A stretch of DNA of 64,000 bases from Planctomycetota bacterium (GTDB taxonomy: Bacteria; Planctomycetota; Planctomycetia; Pirellulales; Pirellulaceae), in assembly GCA_016872775.1 (NCBI GenBank), contig VGZA01000005.1, positions 98,054 to 162,053 on the forward strand, in the 5' to 3' direction. The position numbers were made by a program, and so were the translations under genes. Shown piece after piece: positions 8,887-18,600 of the stretch. The notes beneath the pieces were generated by a model, which was given only the letters and a program-made list of their open reading frames with translations, made no database searches and was not told the origin of the DNA. Numbering within the stretch: the stretch's first letter is position 1; the number at the start of each line of letters is the position of its first letter.

Positions 8887-10065
8887 CTACGCGTATCGGA
8901 CGGTGTGGCGGCGGACAAACGATTCGTCGACGTTCACGCCCAGGCCGATCCCATCGGGAACGGAAACGGTGCCGTCTTCGTTCAATTGCAGCACCCCGCC
9001 GCAAACGCCGCGCGTCAGACGGCTCTGGGCGACATTGAATTCCACAAACAGCGGTTCGGCCAACGTGCAGGCGAACTGCAGGCTGTAGGCGGTCAGCAGG
9101 TCGGTCAACCATGCGTGGGGAACCACGCGCAGCGACTGCTGCTGGGCGAGTACGGCGATCCGCCGAGCCTCGCTCATGCCACCGCAGCGGGTCAGGTCGG
9201 GCTGGACCACGTCGACGCAACCCATCTCGATGAACCGTCGGAATTCCCAGAAAGTTCCCAATTGCTCTCCGGCCGCGATCGGCACCGGACTTGATTCCCG
9301 CACCCGCTGATACTCTTCAAATTTTTCCGGGTGAATGAAGTCCTCGATCCAGCGGACATCGAAATCGCTCAGCCATTGGCAAAGGGCTATATTCTCGTCG
9401 ATCGTTCGGGGCCGCCATGGACCTTGCCAGCCGGCGCCGTACCAACCGGGATCCACCATCAGCTGGCGCTTGGGGCCGAGTGTTTCCCGGGCCGCGGCGA
9501 CCAGTTCCCGGTCCCGTACGGGATCCTCGCCGAAAACTCCCCAGCCGAATTTCACCGCCTGAAATCCCCGTTCGATATAGGACTTGACGGCTTGTTCCAT
9601 CCCTTCCGGTGTCGGTCGAAAAAGGGTGGACGCGTACGCGGTCAACCGATCGACGCGCCGCGTTCCCAACAACTGGTGCAGCGGCACGCCGGCTGCCTGC
9701 GCGCGAATCGACCATAAACAGTTGTCGACCGCGGATAGACAGTGCAGGGCCACGCCGCGTCGACCGTAGTAGCTGGAGCCCAAGAACATCGTTTCCCAGA
9801 GTTGCTCGACGTCGAGCGGATTCTGGCCGATCAGAAGTTCCTGGAAACTGCGAAACCCCAGCACACCTAGTCCGGGTCCGTGCACGCAGGCATGCGCCGC
9901 CGACGGCAGAGTCTCGATGTCCGACCAGCCGACCAGACCCTCGTCGGTCGCGACCCGCAACAGAACTTGTTGATCCCCGTTGTCGGTCGCCTCACCGGTG
10001 TCCGCGGTCGCGGAGTAGGTCTGATCTCCGCGCAGCAACAGCGCCTCGACCGCCGTGATTTTCAT
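8887..10065 (-). CDS. Enolase-superfamily acid-sugar dehydratase (mandelate racemase/muconate lactonizing type)
   Basis: The 392-residue protein has the two-domain enolase-superfamily layout. An N-terminal capping domain starts MKITAVEALLLRGDQ, followed by a TIM barrel with metal-ligand strands around LMVDPGWYGAG, RWIEDFIHPE and IAAGEQ. A conserved C-terminal VVPHAW carries the likely base histidine. KFGWGVFGED resembles rhamnonate/fuconate-type dehydratases, so the substrate is probably an aldonate such as L-rhamnonate or L-fuconate; this is inference. Its ATG overlaps the stop of the upstream esterase by 4 bases, indicating translational coupling. A role with the fucose genes at 52-58 kb is possible. 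Confidence 0.85.
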   Translation of the reverse strand: MKITAVEALLLRGDQTYSATADTGEATDNGDQQVLLRVATDEGLVGWSDIETLPSAAHACVHGPGLGVLGFRSFQELLIGQNPLDVEQLWETMFLGSSYYGRRGVALHCLSAVDNCLWSIRAQAAGVPLHQLLGTRRVDRLTAYASTLFRPTPEGMEQAVKSYIERGFQAVKFGWGVFGEDPVRDRELVAAARETLGPKRQLMVDPGWYGAGWQGPWRPRTIDENIALCQWLSDFDVRWIEDFIHPEKFEEYQRVRESSPVPIAAGEQLGTFWEFRRFIEMGCVDVVQPDLTRCGGMSEARRIAVLAQQQSLRVVPHAWLTDLLTAYSLQFACTLAEPLFVEFNVAQSRLTRGVCGGVLQLNEDGTVSVPDGIGLGVNVDESFVRRHTVRYA

Positions 10066-10850
10066 CGGTCACTACGCGATCGCTTCTGGGCAAACATCCA
10101 CTCGTGCATCGCGGGGTCTTTGTACGTCGCGGTCCAGGAATCGTGGCCGACATTCGCGTATTCGGTGTACTTCGGCATTCCTCCGGCTTCGCGCAAGGCT
10201 GCGATCATCTGCCGGGAGCGTTCGGTCGGCACCGCCTGATCCTTGTCGCCGTGAAAGGCCCAGATCGGAATATGGATGATTCGGCTGGCGAGTTTCGTGT
10301 CGCCTCCGCCACAGATCGGCACCGCTGCCGCGAATCGGTTGGGATACCGCTGCAATGCGTCCCAGGTTCCGTACCCGCCCATCGAAAGCCCGGTGATATA
10401 CCACCGATCCGGATCGATCGAAAACTCCTTCTCCAACGCGGCGACGGCATCCATGGTGAGACGGAGCGCGTCGGACGGCTGTTGGGGCATGTCATGTTTC
10501 AGCGAACCAAACGGGACGTCGACCCACTGCTTTCCTTTCGGGCATTGGGGTGCCAGGACGAAACAGGGGTATTTCCCCATCAACGCGTCACTGGCGTAGT
10601 CGCTCATGCCGTGGATCAGTTGCGCCTTGTTATCATCGCCGCGCTCCCCGGCACCGTGCAGGAAAACCACCACCGGGTATTTCACGCTAGGGGAGTAGTC
10701 CTTCGGCTTCAGCAAACGGTAAAGCAGCTTGGCTCCGGACGGATCTTCAAAGACACGAGCCTCAAATCTGTCGCGATCGTCCGCGGACGAATCCGGTACG
10801 AACATGAACGGAGCTCCCAAGAAAACCGCCGGAAATACGACGCGCCACAT
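10062..10850 (-). CDS. Secreted alpha/beta-hydrolase esterase (prolyl-oligopeptidase-like/COG4099 type)
   Basis: The 262-residue product has an N-terminal signal peptide (WRVVFPAVFLGAPFMFVPDSSA) and an alpha/beta-hydrolase core. The oxyanion strand reads VVVFLHGAGERGDD. The nucleophile elbow is GLSMGGYG, the acid lies in HGDKDQAVP, and the catalytic histidine is in NVGHDSW. Such enzymes hydrolyse esters, including carbohydrate acetyl or feruloyl esters, outside the cytoplasm. A Shine-Dalgarno AGAAGGA precedes the ATG. It is the first gene of a two-gene unit with the acid-sugar dehydratase, which suggests polysaccharide or sugar-acid breakdown. The exact substrate is unknown. Confidence 0.85.
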   Translation of the reverse strand: MWRVVFPAVFLGAPFMFVPDSSADDRDRFEARVFEDPSGAKLLYRLLKPKDYSPSVKYPVVVFLHGAGERGDDNKAQLIHGMSDYASDALMGKYPCFVLAPQCPKGKQWVDVPFGSLKHDMPQQPSDALRLTMDAVAALEKEFSIDPDRWYITGLSMGGYGTWDALQRYPNRFAAAVPICGGGDTKLASRIIHIPIWAFHGDKDQAVPTERSRQMIAALREAGGMPKYTEYANVGHDSWTATYKDPAMHEWMFAQKRSRSDR

Positions 10851-10976
10851 GGTACTTTCCTTCTGAAATGGTTCGTCGCATCGTAACCGCTGGCAATAAC
10901 GGAGGCAATCGCCAAAGTCGCGGGGCGAGTTTGCCGATCATGACTGTAAGGCAATATGCGCGCCAGGAGCCCTGCC

Positions 10977-11366
10977 ATGTCTGATGTGAATTTTCCCGAC
11001 TATGTGCAGCTGTGGGCCAACGACATCTTGACCTGGGTGGGATTCGGGACGATCGTCGGGTTGCTGGCCAAAGCAATCATGCCCGGCCGGGATCCCGGAG
11101 GCTCGATCGCCACCTTAGGGATGGGGATAGGCGGAACGCTGATCGGCTGTGGTGTCTGGTCGTTTTTCTACAATGCTCGAGTGACCCCGATCAGCCCGAT
11201 GGGATTCGCCGTAGGCACGGCCGGATCGTTCATCATCCTGTTTTTCTACAAGTTATTGGGCGGCTACTGGTTCATCGAGGGTGAGTCGCCGGCGCGCCGA
11301 TATCGGCATCGGCGGAAAGCGACCTACTTACGGCATTCGCACCCACATCATTTGCACGAGGATTGA
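10977..11366 (+). CDS. GlsB/YeaQ/YmgE-family small membrane protein
   Basis: A 129-residue integral membrane protein with three predicted membrane segments: GFGTIVGLLAKAIMPG, TLGMGIGGTLIGCGVWSFF and GFAVGTAGSFIILFFY. The glycine-rich pattern with AKAIMPGRDPGG matches the transglycosylase-associated (GlsB) family, often stress-induced and of unclear function. A His/Arg-rich tail (RHSHPHHLHED) follows the last segment and could bind metal. The ATG at 10977 is preceded by CAGGAGCC; an in-frame ATG 7 codons upstream lacks such a site. It lies just upstream of the metal-efflux operon on the same strand. Confidence 0.85.
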   Translation: MSDVNFPDYVQLWANDILTWVGFGTIVGLLAKAIMPGRDPGGSIATLGMGIGGTLIGCGVWSFFYNARVTPISPMGFAVGTAGSFIILFFYKLLGGYWFIEGESPARRYRHRRKATYLRHSHPHHLHED

Positions 11367-11377
11367 CGAACACGGGC

Positions 11378-11425
11378 ATGGACTCGTGCGATCACACGGG
11401 CCACGGCTGCTGCCAGGGAAGGTGA
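11378..11425 (+). CDS. Putative Cys/His-rich leader peptide upstream of the efflux operon
   Basis: A 15-codon frame reads MDSCDHTGHGCCQGR and stops at TGA 11423-11425, 10 bases before the ATG of the efflux outer-membrane gene. It starts 11 bases after the stop of the GlsB-like gene. Three cysteines and two histidines in 15 residues directly ahead of a Cu/Ag-type efflux operon make a metal-responsive leader plausible. Small Cys-containing leaders that control copper genes are known in other bacteria. No strong Shine-Dalgarno is seen (a weak GAGG lies about 16 bases upstream), and chance cannot be excluded at this length. Confidence 0.3.
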   Translation: MDSCDHTGHGCCQGR

Positions 11426-11435
11426 GCGGGTCGAA

Positions 11436-12887
11436 ATGCATCGCGCGCTAGGTTATCCCGGTCTTGCCTTATCCTGCACATTCCTTGCGGGTAGCCTGGG
11501 TTGCGCGACAGGGAAGCCGAAGCTGGCAACGCAACCCGTGCCGGCCGCTGCCCACTCGGACTCTTTTCCGTCGCCTACGCAAACGCCAACGCAAGCGCAG
11601 CGCGGAACGTCGCCTGTGCGCACTGTCTCCGCGACGGGACAGGCGACGATGTCGCATTCTCGCGTGGAAAGTCTGGCCGAAATCGAGGAATTGGCCCTGG
11701 CCGGCAATCCGGCCGTACGTCGGATGCGGGAAGAGGCGGCGTCCGAATGGGCAAGGGCGGGCTACGCGCGGAAGTTACCCGATCCTACCGTCTCTTCGAT
11801 GTTCTATTTGCCGCCGATGAATTTCGAACCCGACCGGCAGGTCGCGGAAGTGCAGGTCATGCAGATGCTGCCCTGGCTGGGTCGGCTGAACGCCGAAGCG
11901 CAACGGGCTCATCTCGAGGCTCTGGCGGCGGAAAACCTGTTACGAGCCGAGCAACTGAGGGTGATCGGCGAGCTACGCGGCACCTGGGCACGCCGGTATG
12001 TGATCGGCAAGCAGATCGCCATCACCGAAGCCGAAATGGCTCAACTTGAATCGTTGGTGGCGACCGCCAACGCACGCGTGGCGGCCGGCGACGCGCAGCC
12101 CGGCGATGTGCTGATGGGGACGTTGGAATGGAGCAGTCTGCAGGAGCAGTTGTTGTCGTACCGACAGCAGCTTTTTTCCACGCAGGTCGAATTGAACCGC
12201 ATGGTTGGCCGCGATGCGACGACACCTGTCGCCGTTCCGGAACAGATCGAAGCGACTCTACCGCCGTGGGATCACGATCAGTTACGGGCCGCGGCGATGA
12301 AAGACCACCCGGAACTTACAGCTGCCCGCTTGCGCACCGCCGCAACGCTATGCGGCCTGGAGGTCGCCCGACTGAAACGCCGTCCCGATATTTCCCTGGG
12401 CGGCGGCTGGGTCTCAATGGACGCTCCCACGGCGACGACGGCCGATGCCGGCCGCGACGTCTGGACGATGGGCATATCGACAAGCCTGCCGATCTGGGGA
12501 AAAAAGAACGAAGCCATGGTCTCGGAAGCATGGCACCAGCATCGTGCGGCGAACGCCGGCGAGGAAGAAGTGAAGCAGCGGATTGACGCTGCGCTGCGCG
12601 ATCTGTGGGAACAGGCGCTCGCCGCGCAGCGGACCGTCGAACTATACGAACGGTCGATCCTGCCGCAGGCTCGACAAACTTATGAGGCGGATCAGAAATC
12701 GCTGATCAACAACACGGTGACATTCGATCGGGTCATTCGCGACTACCGCACCTTGTTGAATCTGGAGCTGGGATACCACCGAGCTGTTGGCCAGCTCGCC
12801 ACAACGCTCGCCCGTATCCGCCAGACCGTCGCTGTCGATGAGTTACCGGCCGCGGGCTTGGAACCGCGGTTCGAATCGACGAAATGA
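11436..12887 (+). CDS. Outer-membrane efflux lipoprotein (TolC/CusC family)
   Basis: The 483-residue protein has a lipoprotein signal (LALSCTFLAGSLGC), so it is anchored to the outer membrane by a lipidated cysteine. A low-complexity Thr/Pro/Gln stretch follows, then two OEP repeats with long amphipathic helices (about 75-270 and 285-460). The core text LEVARLKRRPDISLGGGW and WTMGISTSLPIWGKKNEAM is typical of OEP barrel/helix transitions. It would form the exit duct for the CusB/CusA pump encoded downstream on the same strand. A possible Cys/His-rich leader precedes it. Confidence 0.9.
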   Translation: MHRALGYPGLALSCTFLAGSLGCATGKPKLATQPVPAAAHSDSFPSPTQTPTQAQRGTSPVRTVSATGQATMSHSRVESLAEIEELALAGNPAVRRMREEAASEWARAGYARKLPDPTVSSMFYLPPMNFEPDRQVAEVQVMQMLPWLGRLNAEAQRAHLEALAAENLLRAEQLRVIGELRGTWARRYVIGKQIAITEAEMAQLESLVATANARVAAGDAQPGDVLMGTLEWSSLQEQLLSYRQQLFSTQVELNRMVGRDATTPVAVPEQIEATLPPWDHDQLRAAAMKDHPELTAARLRTAATLCGLEVARLKRRPDISLGGGWVSMDAPTATTADAGRDVWTMGISTSLPIWGKKNEAMVSEAWHQHRAANAGEEEVKQRIDAALRDLWEQALAAQRTVELYERSILPQARQTYEADQKSLINNTVTFDRVIRDYRTLLNLELGYHRAVGQLATTLARIRQTVAVDELPAAGLEPRFESTK

Positions 12888-12961
12888 ACGCCTGATGCCG
12901 CCACTCTGGACAGTTCCTATCGTCCCATGGACAATGGAAGTTGTTCCTTTTGGGGTGGACG

Positions 12962-13357
12962 ATGGTCAATTGGCTTAATCGGCAGGCAATCAGAACGATG
13001 CTGGTGCTGCTGTCAGCGGCGAGCTATGGAAGCTGCTCCATCGCTGCCGGCTGGACGGGCGCGGCATCCTGCGACATGCCGACGGCGGCCTGCAAGATCT
13101 CCTCGGCCTGCTGTTGCCAGGCGCAGCGGTCCGATCAGGCAAGTTGCTGTTGTCAGACCCGGAATACGCCTGCGCCAGACCGGTCTTCATCGCCCCAAGA
13201 CGGTGTGGGAACCGCCAAGTGGCTTTCCACTTTTTCGCCGCCCGGCCTCCCCGTCAAGACGACCGGTGTCGCGACGTCGTTCGGTTTGACAGCGATCGTT
13301 CGATTCTTCTTCCCGGGTCGGTCTCTGCAAACGGTGCTTTGCATCTGGCGGTTCTGA
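12962..13357 (+). CDS. Small secreted cysteine-rich protein in the metal-efflux operon
   Basis: The 131-residue product has a Sec signal peptide (RTMLVLLSAASYGSCSIAAG). A cysteine-dense segment follows: CDMPTAACKISSACCCQ and, a little later, CCCQT, giving eleven cysteines in the first 70 residues. The rest is a Ser/Pro-rich linker and a short C-terminal tail (LQTVLCIWRF). It sits between the outer-membrane and adaptor genes of the efflux operon, 74 bases after the first, so a periplasmic metal-binding or sensing role is likely. I do not recognise a named family. The upstream GGGGTGG is a weak ribosome-binding site. Confidence 0.65.
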   Translation: MVNWLNRQAIRTMLVLLSAASYGSCSIAAGWTGAASCDMPTAACKISSACCCQAQRSDQASCCCQTRNTPAPDRSSSPQDGVGTAKWLSTFSPPGLPVKTTGVATSFGLTAIVRFFFPGRSLQTVLCIWRF

Positions 13358-13402
13358 CAATTGCCTGGGGGTCTCCGTGCGCAGCGCGAATCGCGCGCAG
13401 AT

Positions 13403-13423
13403 CGATGCTCCGATAGAGCATCG
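13403..13423. other. Hairpin in the 223-base gap ahead of cusB
   Basis: CGATGCTC-cgata-GAGCATCG is a perfect 8-bp stem with a 5-base loop, lying between the Cys-rich gene and the adaptor gene. It has no T run, so it is more likely an mRNA-processing or stability element than a terminator. The rest of the 13358-13580 gap shows only the strong GGAGG site for the adaptor gene. Confidence 0.35.
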
Positions 13424-13580
13424 TCATCCGGTGCAGATTTTGACCTTGGCCGTAACTCCGGTCCGATCTCTCTCAATGTGAATGGGACGATTGTCGCATG
13501 CCAGCGGTATCCCGATGGTAGCCGCGTGGCTTCGAGCATACCTGAAGCGGTAATGCGCCGTGCAATTGGAGGATCAAGCG

Positions 13581-15671
13581 ATGAGTGATCCGATGAGACA
13601 AACCGATCGGTCGTTCGCGAGGCGCGTATCGCTGGTGGAACGACTTCGATTGGCTGGCCGGCGACTGTTGCCGGTCGGGTTGTTCTTTCTAGCCGGTATC
13701 GCGCTGATCTTTGTTTTGGGCTGGGCCCAACGTCAGGGATTCCTGGAACCGGCCCGCGACGCGTCGGCCAGCGGGTCTGGCGGGGGTTTGACCGGCGCTG
13801 TCTATACCTGCTCGATGCACCCGCAGATACGGCAACCCTTAGAAGGACGTTGTCCGATCTGCGGTATGGCTCTGGTTCCAGCGTCGAATGCCGTAGCCGA
13901 CCTGAACGAATTCGCGGTACGGATCGAGCCGGCCCAACGGCGGTTGGCCAATATCCAGACAGCCGCGGTTGAGAGTGCTCCTCTGGAAGCCACGTTACAG
14001 ACGATCGGCGCGATCGCGGTCGACGAAAGCCGGCAGGCGTCGATCGCGGCGTATGTCGACGGCCGGCTGGAACGGCTCTACGCCGACTACACCGGCATCG
14101 AGATCAACGCGGGAGACCATCTGGCGATTATCTATAGCCCGCAACTCTTCGGCGCCCAGGTCGATTTTGTGGAAGCACGGCGTGCGGTTGCAACGTCGAG
14201 CGGTTTGCCCGCCGTCCGGCAGGCACAAGAGGCGCTTGTAGCCAATACACGGCAGCGATTACGCGAGTTCGGAATGAGCGACGAGCAGATCGTCGAACTG
14301 GAACGGACTGGAACGCCCCGTTCGCGGCTCACGATCTATGCGCCCCAGGGCGGCACGGTGGTGGAGAAACTGACAGTCGAGGGCAGTTACGTCAAAGCCG
14401 GCGAACCGATTTATCGCATCGCGGAGCTTTCCACCGTTTGGCTGATGCTGAAACTCTTTCCGGAAGACGCCTCGCGAGTACGATTCGGACAGCGCGTGGA
14501 GGCCGTTGTCCAGTCCCTGCCCGGCGAGAAACTGCGTGGCCGCGTGGCCTTCATCGATCCGACGGTCGATCCGCGGACGCGCACGGTGGGTGTCAGGGTC
14601 GAGCTCATCAATGACGGGCGGTTGCGGCCCGGCGACTACGCCGAGGCGACGATCACGTTGCCGATCGGCCTTCGCGGCGATGTATTTGATGCCGATCTGG
14701 CCGGGAGGTGGATCAGTCCGATGCACCCGCAGATTATTCGCGACCAGGCAGGCGAGTGCCCGATTTGCGGGATGGCATTGGTGCCGACCTCGCGCTACGG
14801 CTTCGCCGCCGAACCTGTGCCGCAGCCGACGTCGATGTTCGTGCCGCGACCGGCAGTGCTCCTGGCCGGGGGCAATAGCGTGGTGTATGTGGAATCGCAG
14901 ACAGGCGTGTTCGAAATCCGTCCGGTGGTGCTCGGTCCGATCCTGCGCGATCGGATCGTGATTCTCGACGGCCTGCGCGTGGGCGAACAGGTCGCCACCG
15001 CAGGGAACTTCCTGATCGATTCCCAGATGCAACTGGCGGGAAAGCCCAGCTTGATCGACCCGGCGCGTGCGATCGCGAAAGCGACACAGCAGGCGGGGCC
15101 GTTGCAGCTCGGGCCGCTACTGACCGCGTTGATCCCCGGGGAGTCCGGCATGGTCCTGGAACGCCTCTACGCCGCGTACTTTGAACTGCAACAGGCTCTG
15201 GCCTCGGACAAATCTCCGCCGGAAGCGGCGTCGCACTCGCTGCACGAAAGCGCCCATCATCTGGCGGATGACCCTTCGGTTGCAGAACCGCTTCGCCAGC
15301 TCGCGCGGGAGATCGCATCGAGCTCGGAACATCTGCGGCACCTTGACTTGAAAAGCGTGAGGCGGGAGTTCAAGACGATCAGTCGAAACGTAGTGACGCT
15401 GGCCAGCAAAGCGCGTGGGGATTCGAGCCACGTTCCCTTCGTTCATTTTTATTGCCCGATGGTCCCGGGTGGCGGCGGTGACTGGCTGCAGATGCGCGAC
15501 GAACTGTTGAATCCGTACTTTGGCAGCGAAATGCTCCGGTGCGGCGAGAAAGTAGAGATTTTTCCGTCCGCCATGGACAAAGATGCGACCGACGAATCGT
15601 TGCAGCGCGACAACGAATCCAAACCGCGTCAGCCCGATGAATGGGCGGGACGTGAAAAAGGAGACTGCTGA
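13581..15671 (+). CDS. cusB: CusB-type RND periplasmic adaptor with two heavy-metal-binding domains
   Basis: This 696-residue membrane-fusion protein links the CusA pump to the outer-membrane duct. An N-terminal membrane anchor (GLFFLAGIALIFVLGWAQ) leads to a heavy-metal-binding domain at about residue 74 (YTCSMHPQI, then CPICGMALVP). The lipoyl/beta-barrel adaptor core follows (DGRLERLYADYTG, GEPIYRIAELSTVWLMLKLFPED). A second metal-binding copy near residue 378 has lost its first cysteine (WISPMHPQI, CPICGMALVP). A C-terminal domain at about 517-660 of the DUF3347 type ends with HFYCPMV and MLRCGE. The start at 13581 follows GGAGG. The stop is 1 base before cusA, with the cusA Shine-Dalgarno inside this gene. 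The Met/Cys/His pattern points to Cu(I)/Ag(I). Confidence 0.92.
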   Translation: MSDPMRQTDRSFARRVSLVERLRLAGRRLLPVGLFFLAGIALIFVLGWAQRQGFLEPARDASASGSGGGLTGAVYTCSMHPQIRQPLEGRCPICGMALVPASNAVADLNEFAVRIEPAQRRLANIQTAAVESAPLEATLQTIGAIAVDESRQASIAAYVDGRLERLYADYTGIEINAGDHLAIIYSPQLFGAQVDFVEARRAVATSSGLPAVRQAQEALVANTRQRLREFGMSDEQIVELERTGTPRSRLTIYAPQGGTVVEKLTVEGSYVKAGEPIYRIAELSTVWLMLKLFPEDASRVRFGQRVEAVVQSLPGEKLRGRVAFIDPTVDPRTRTVGVRVELINDGRLRPGDYAEATITLPIGLRGDVFDADLAGRWISPMHPQIIRDQAGECPICGMALVPTSRYGFAAEPVPQPTSMFVPRPAVLLAGGNSVVYVESQTGVFEIRPVVLGPILRDRIVILDGLRVGEQVATAGNFLIDSQMQLAGKPSLIDPARAIAKATQQAGPLQLGPLLTALIPGESGMVLERLYAAYFELQQALASDKSPPEAASHSLHESAHHLADDPSVAEPLRQLAREIASSSEHLRHLDLKSVRREFKTISRNVVTLASKARGDSSHVPFVHFYCPMVPGGGGDWLQMRDELLNPYFGSEMLRCGEKVEIFPSAMDKDATDESLQRDNESKPRQPDEWAGREKGDC

Positions 15672-15672
15672 G

Positions 15673-18600
15673 ATGGTGCGCGCGGTAATCGGTTTCTGCG
15701 TAAGGCAGCCTGTACTGGCCCTGCTGGTTATTCTGGCGGTTGCGGCGCTGGGAGGTTACTGTACGACCGTCGTGCCGATCGACGCGATCCCCAACGTTGG
15801 CGAAAACCAGGTCATCGTGTTCACGGAATGGCCCGGCAGGTCGCCCAAGGACGTTGAGGACCAGATCACCTACCCGCTGTCGGTCGCGCTATTAACCGTG
15901 CCCCACGCCGACAGCGTGCGCGGGAAGAGCATGTTCGGTTACAGCTTCGTTCAGGTGACGTTCGCCGATGGCACCGACTTTTACTGGGCCCGCAGCCGCG
16001 TGCTGGAGCGGCTGGGGACAGCCGCCGGGTCGCTGCCAGCCGGTGTTACGCCAACGCTGGGACCCGACGCGACAGCACTCGGCCAGATCCTGTATTACGT
16101 GCTGGAGGGTCCTCGCGATATGAACCTGGCGGAATTGCGGTCGCTGCAGGACTATGTCGTGCGGTACGAGCTGCAGTCGGTGCAGGGGGTCAGCGAGGTG
16201 GCGAGCGTGGGTGGGTACGTGCGTCAGTACCAGATCGAAGTCGACCCGGATGCGTTGCGCTTCCACGACATTCCGCTGGAGCGATTGATCACCGCCGTGC
16301 GGGATTCGAATATCGACGTCGGGGCGAAGACGATCGAATCGGGTGGAATGGAATATGTGATTCGCGGTCGTGGTTTCATCGGGCAGAACAAGGATGCGAC
16401 GCAGGCTGTCGTCGACATCGAGAATACGGTCGTCACCTCTCGCGACGGAGTGCCGGTGCGCATTCGAGACGTCGCGCAGGTCCAGTTGGGACCGGATTTC
16501 CGCAGCGGCGCGATCGATCTGGACGGCAGCGAAGCGGTTGGCGGCGTCGTTGTGATGCGCTTTGGGGAAAACCCCCGTGATGTCATCGAGCGCGTCCGCG
16601 AAAAAATCCGACAGATTGAACCGGGGCTGAAAGGAGTGCGGATTCGGGCGATCTACGACCGCACGGGGCTGATCAATGAAACCGTGGCGACGCTCACCGA
16701 ATCGCTGCGCGAAGAACTGATCATCACGTCGGTGGTCATCGCGCTGTTCCTGCTGCACGTTCGCTCCAGCATTATCGTTGCGATGACGTTGCCGTTGGCG
16801 GTGCTGATGTCGTTTGTCGGCATGCGTTGGTTTCAAATCGACGCGAACATCATGTCGTTGGCGGGAATCGCAATCGCCATCGGAGAAGTTGCGGACCTGG
16901 CGATCATCATTTCCGAGAACATCTATCAGCATCTGGTGGAATGGGAAATGTCGCAATCGTGCCGACCGGAAAACGGGGGGCGCCCCATCGCGGCCGATCC
17001 GCGAACGAGAACGGAAGTGATCATCGACGCGGCAGCGGAAGTGACGCCCGCCGTGATCACGGGGGTCTCGACGACGATCGTCAGTTTTCTCCCCGTGTTT
17101 TTCCTGACGGGTCGGGACTTCAAATTGTTCGCCCCGCTGGCCTGGACGAAGTCGTTCGCGATGGTTGCCGCCCTGCTGGTGGCGGTGCTGCTGGTGCCGG
17201 CGATGTGCCGCCTCTGTTTCCGTGGTGCGCCGTGGCCGGTGCTTCGCGGGTTGATGGCGGCGGGGATTGCGGCACTGCTGGCGGCCGCGGCGACCTTCCT
17301 GTTTTGGGATCCCTGGATCCGGCAGGAGATGCCCTGGCCGCGAACACCCACGGTAACTTTGACCGCCTTGCTGGTCGGTGGGCTTGCCTTTGCTTTGACG
17401 CGCGAGCGGATGCGGCCGATCGAGGCCAATCCGGTGAGCCGTATGATCCTCTTCGTCTACGTGCCAACCTTGCGCATGTTGCTGGCCCACAAGCTGCTTT
17501 TCGTCAGCATTCCCGTGCTGATCATCGGCCTCGGCGTAGGGGCCTGGTTCGGGCTCCCCGCGCTGCTCTACCCCGTGGAACGAATGGCGAGAGGAATGGG
17601 CACCGAACTGAATACCGTTCCCGGCTATGTCGAATGGAAGCACCGCCTTCCGGGCTTGCGTACCGATGATTGGATCGCGTTGGACGAGGGCACCTGGTTC
17701 TACATGCCGACGCTCTATCCCGCCGCGAGTTTTTCCCAGGGTCTGGAAGTGCTGCAGACGCAAGGGGCGCTGATTCGGCAGATTCCCGAGGTCGAGAATG
17801 TTCTCGGAAAACTGGGCCGAGTTGAATCGGCCCTCGACCCGGCCCCCGGTGCCATGATCGAAACCTATGTGATGCTCAAGCCGGAATCGGAATGGCGTCC
17901 CGGGGTGACGATGCAGTCAATCTGGGAACAGATCAACGCCGTCGGTACGTTGCCAGGGATCACACCCGCTTCGCCACTGCAGCCAATTGAAGGTCGCGTG
18001 GTGATGCTGCAGAGTGGTATCAAGGCGCCGATGGCGATCCGCATTTACGGCGATAACCTGGATGGACTGGCGGAGGCAGCTCGTCATGTCGCCGAACAAC
18101 TACGCCAGATGCCGCAAGTCAATGCCGCGACGGTCAACCCGGATATTGTGCTCGGCGTTCCCTATGTTGAATTCGACGTCGATCGCGAAACGGCTGCCCG
18201 ATTCGGCATGACCACGATGTCGGTGAATCAGATTATTGAGACGGCGTTGGGCGGAATGAACCTCACGCAGACGGTCGAGGGCCGGGAGCGCTATCCGATC
18301 CGCGTGCGCTACCAGCGCGACTTGCGGGAAAGGATGGACGAACTGCCACGGTTGCCGGTGGTCACGGAGACCGGCGAAGTCGTGCCGCTCGCCAAGCTGG
18401 CGCGCATGAAAACCACCTGGGGTCCCGGAATGATCAGCAGTGAGGACGCCCGGCTCGTCGCGCACGTCGCTTTCTCTCCTTCGGGCGTCATGGGCGATCT
18501 GGAAACCGTGCAGGCCGTCGAGCAGCAATTGCGGCAGGCACAGGATGTCGGCGCCCTGCCACTGCCCACAGGCTATTCGTTGCTCGCCGTCGGCTCCTTC

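Noticed and set aside
7803..8918. A 371-codon minus-strand frame over tdh
   Set aside because: It is antisense to tdh, whose zinc and cofactor motifs are unmistakable.
15892..17763. A 623-codon open frame on the minus strand inside cusA
   Set aside because: It is antisense to clear CusA sequence; the product is His/Arg/Gln-rich and matches no family.
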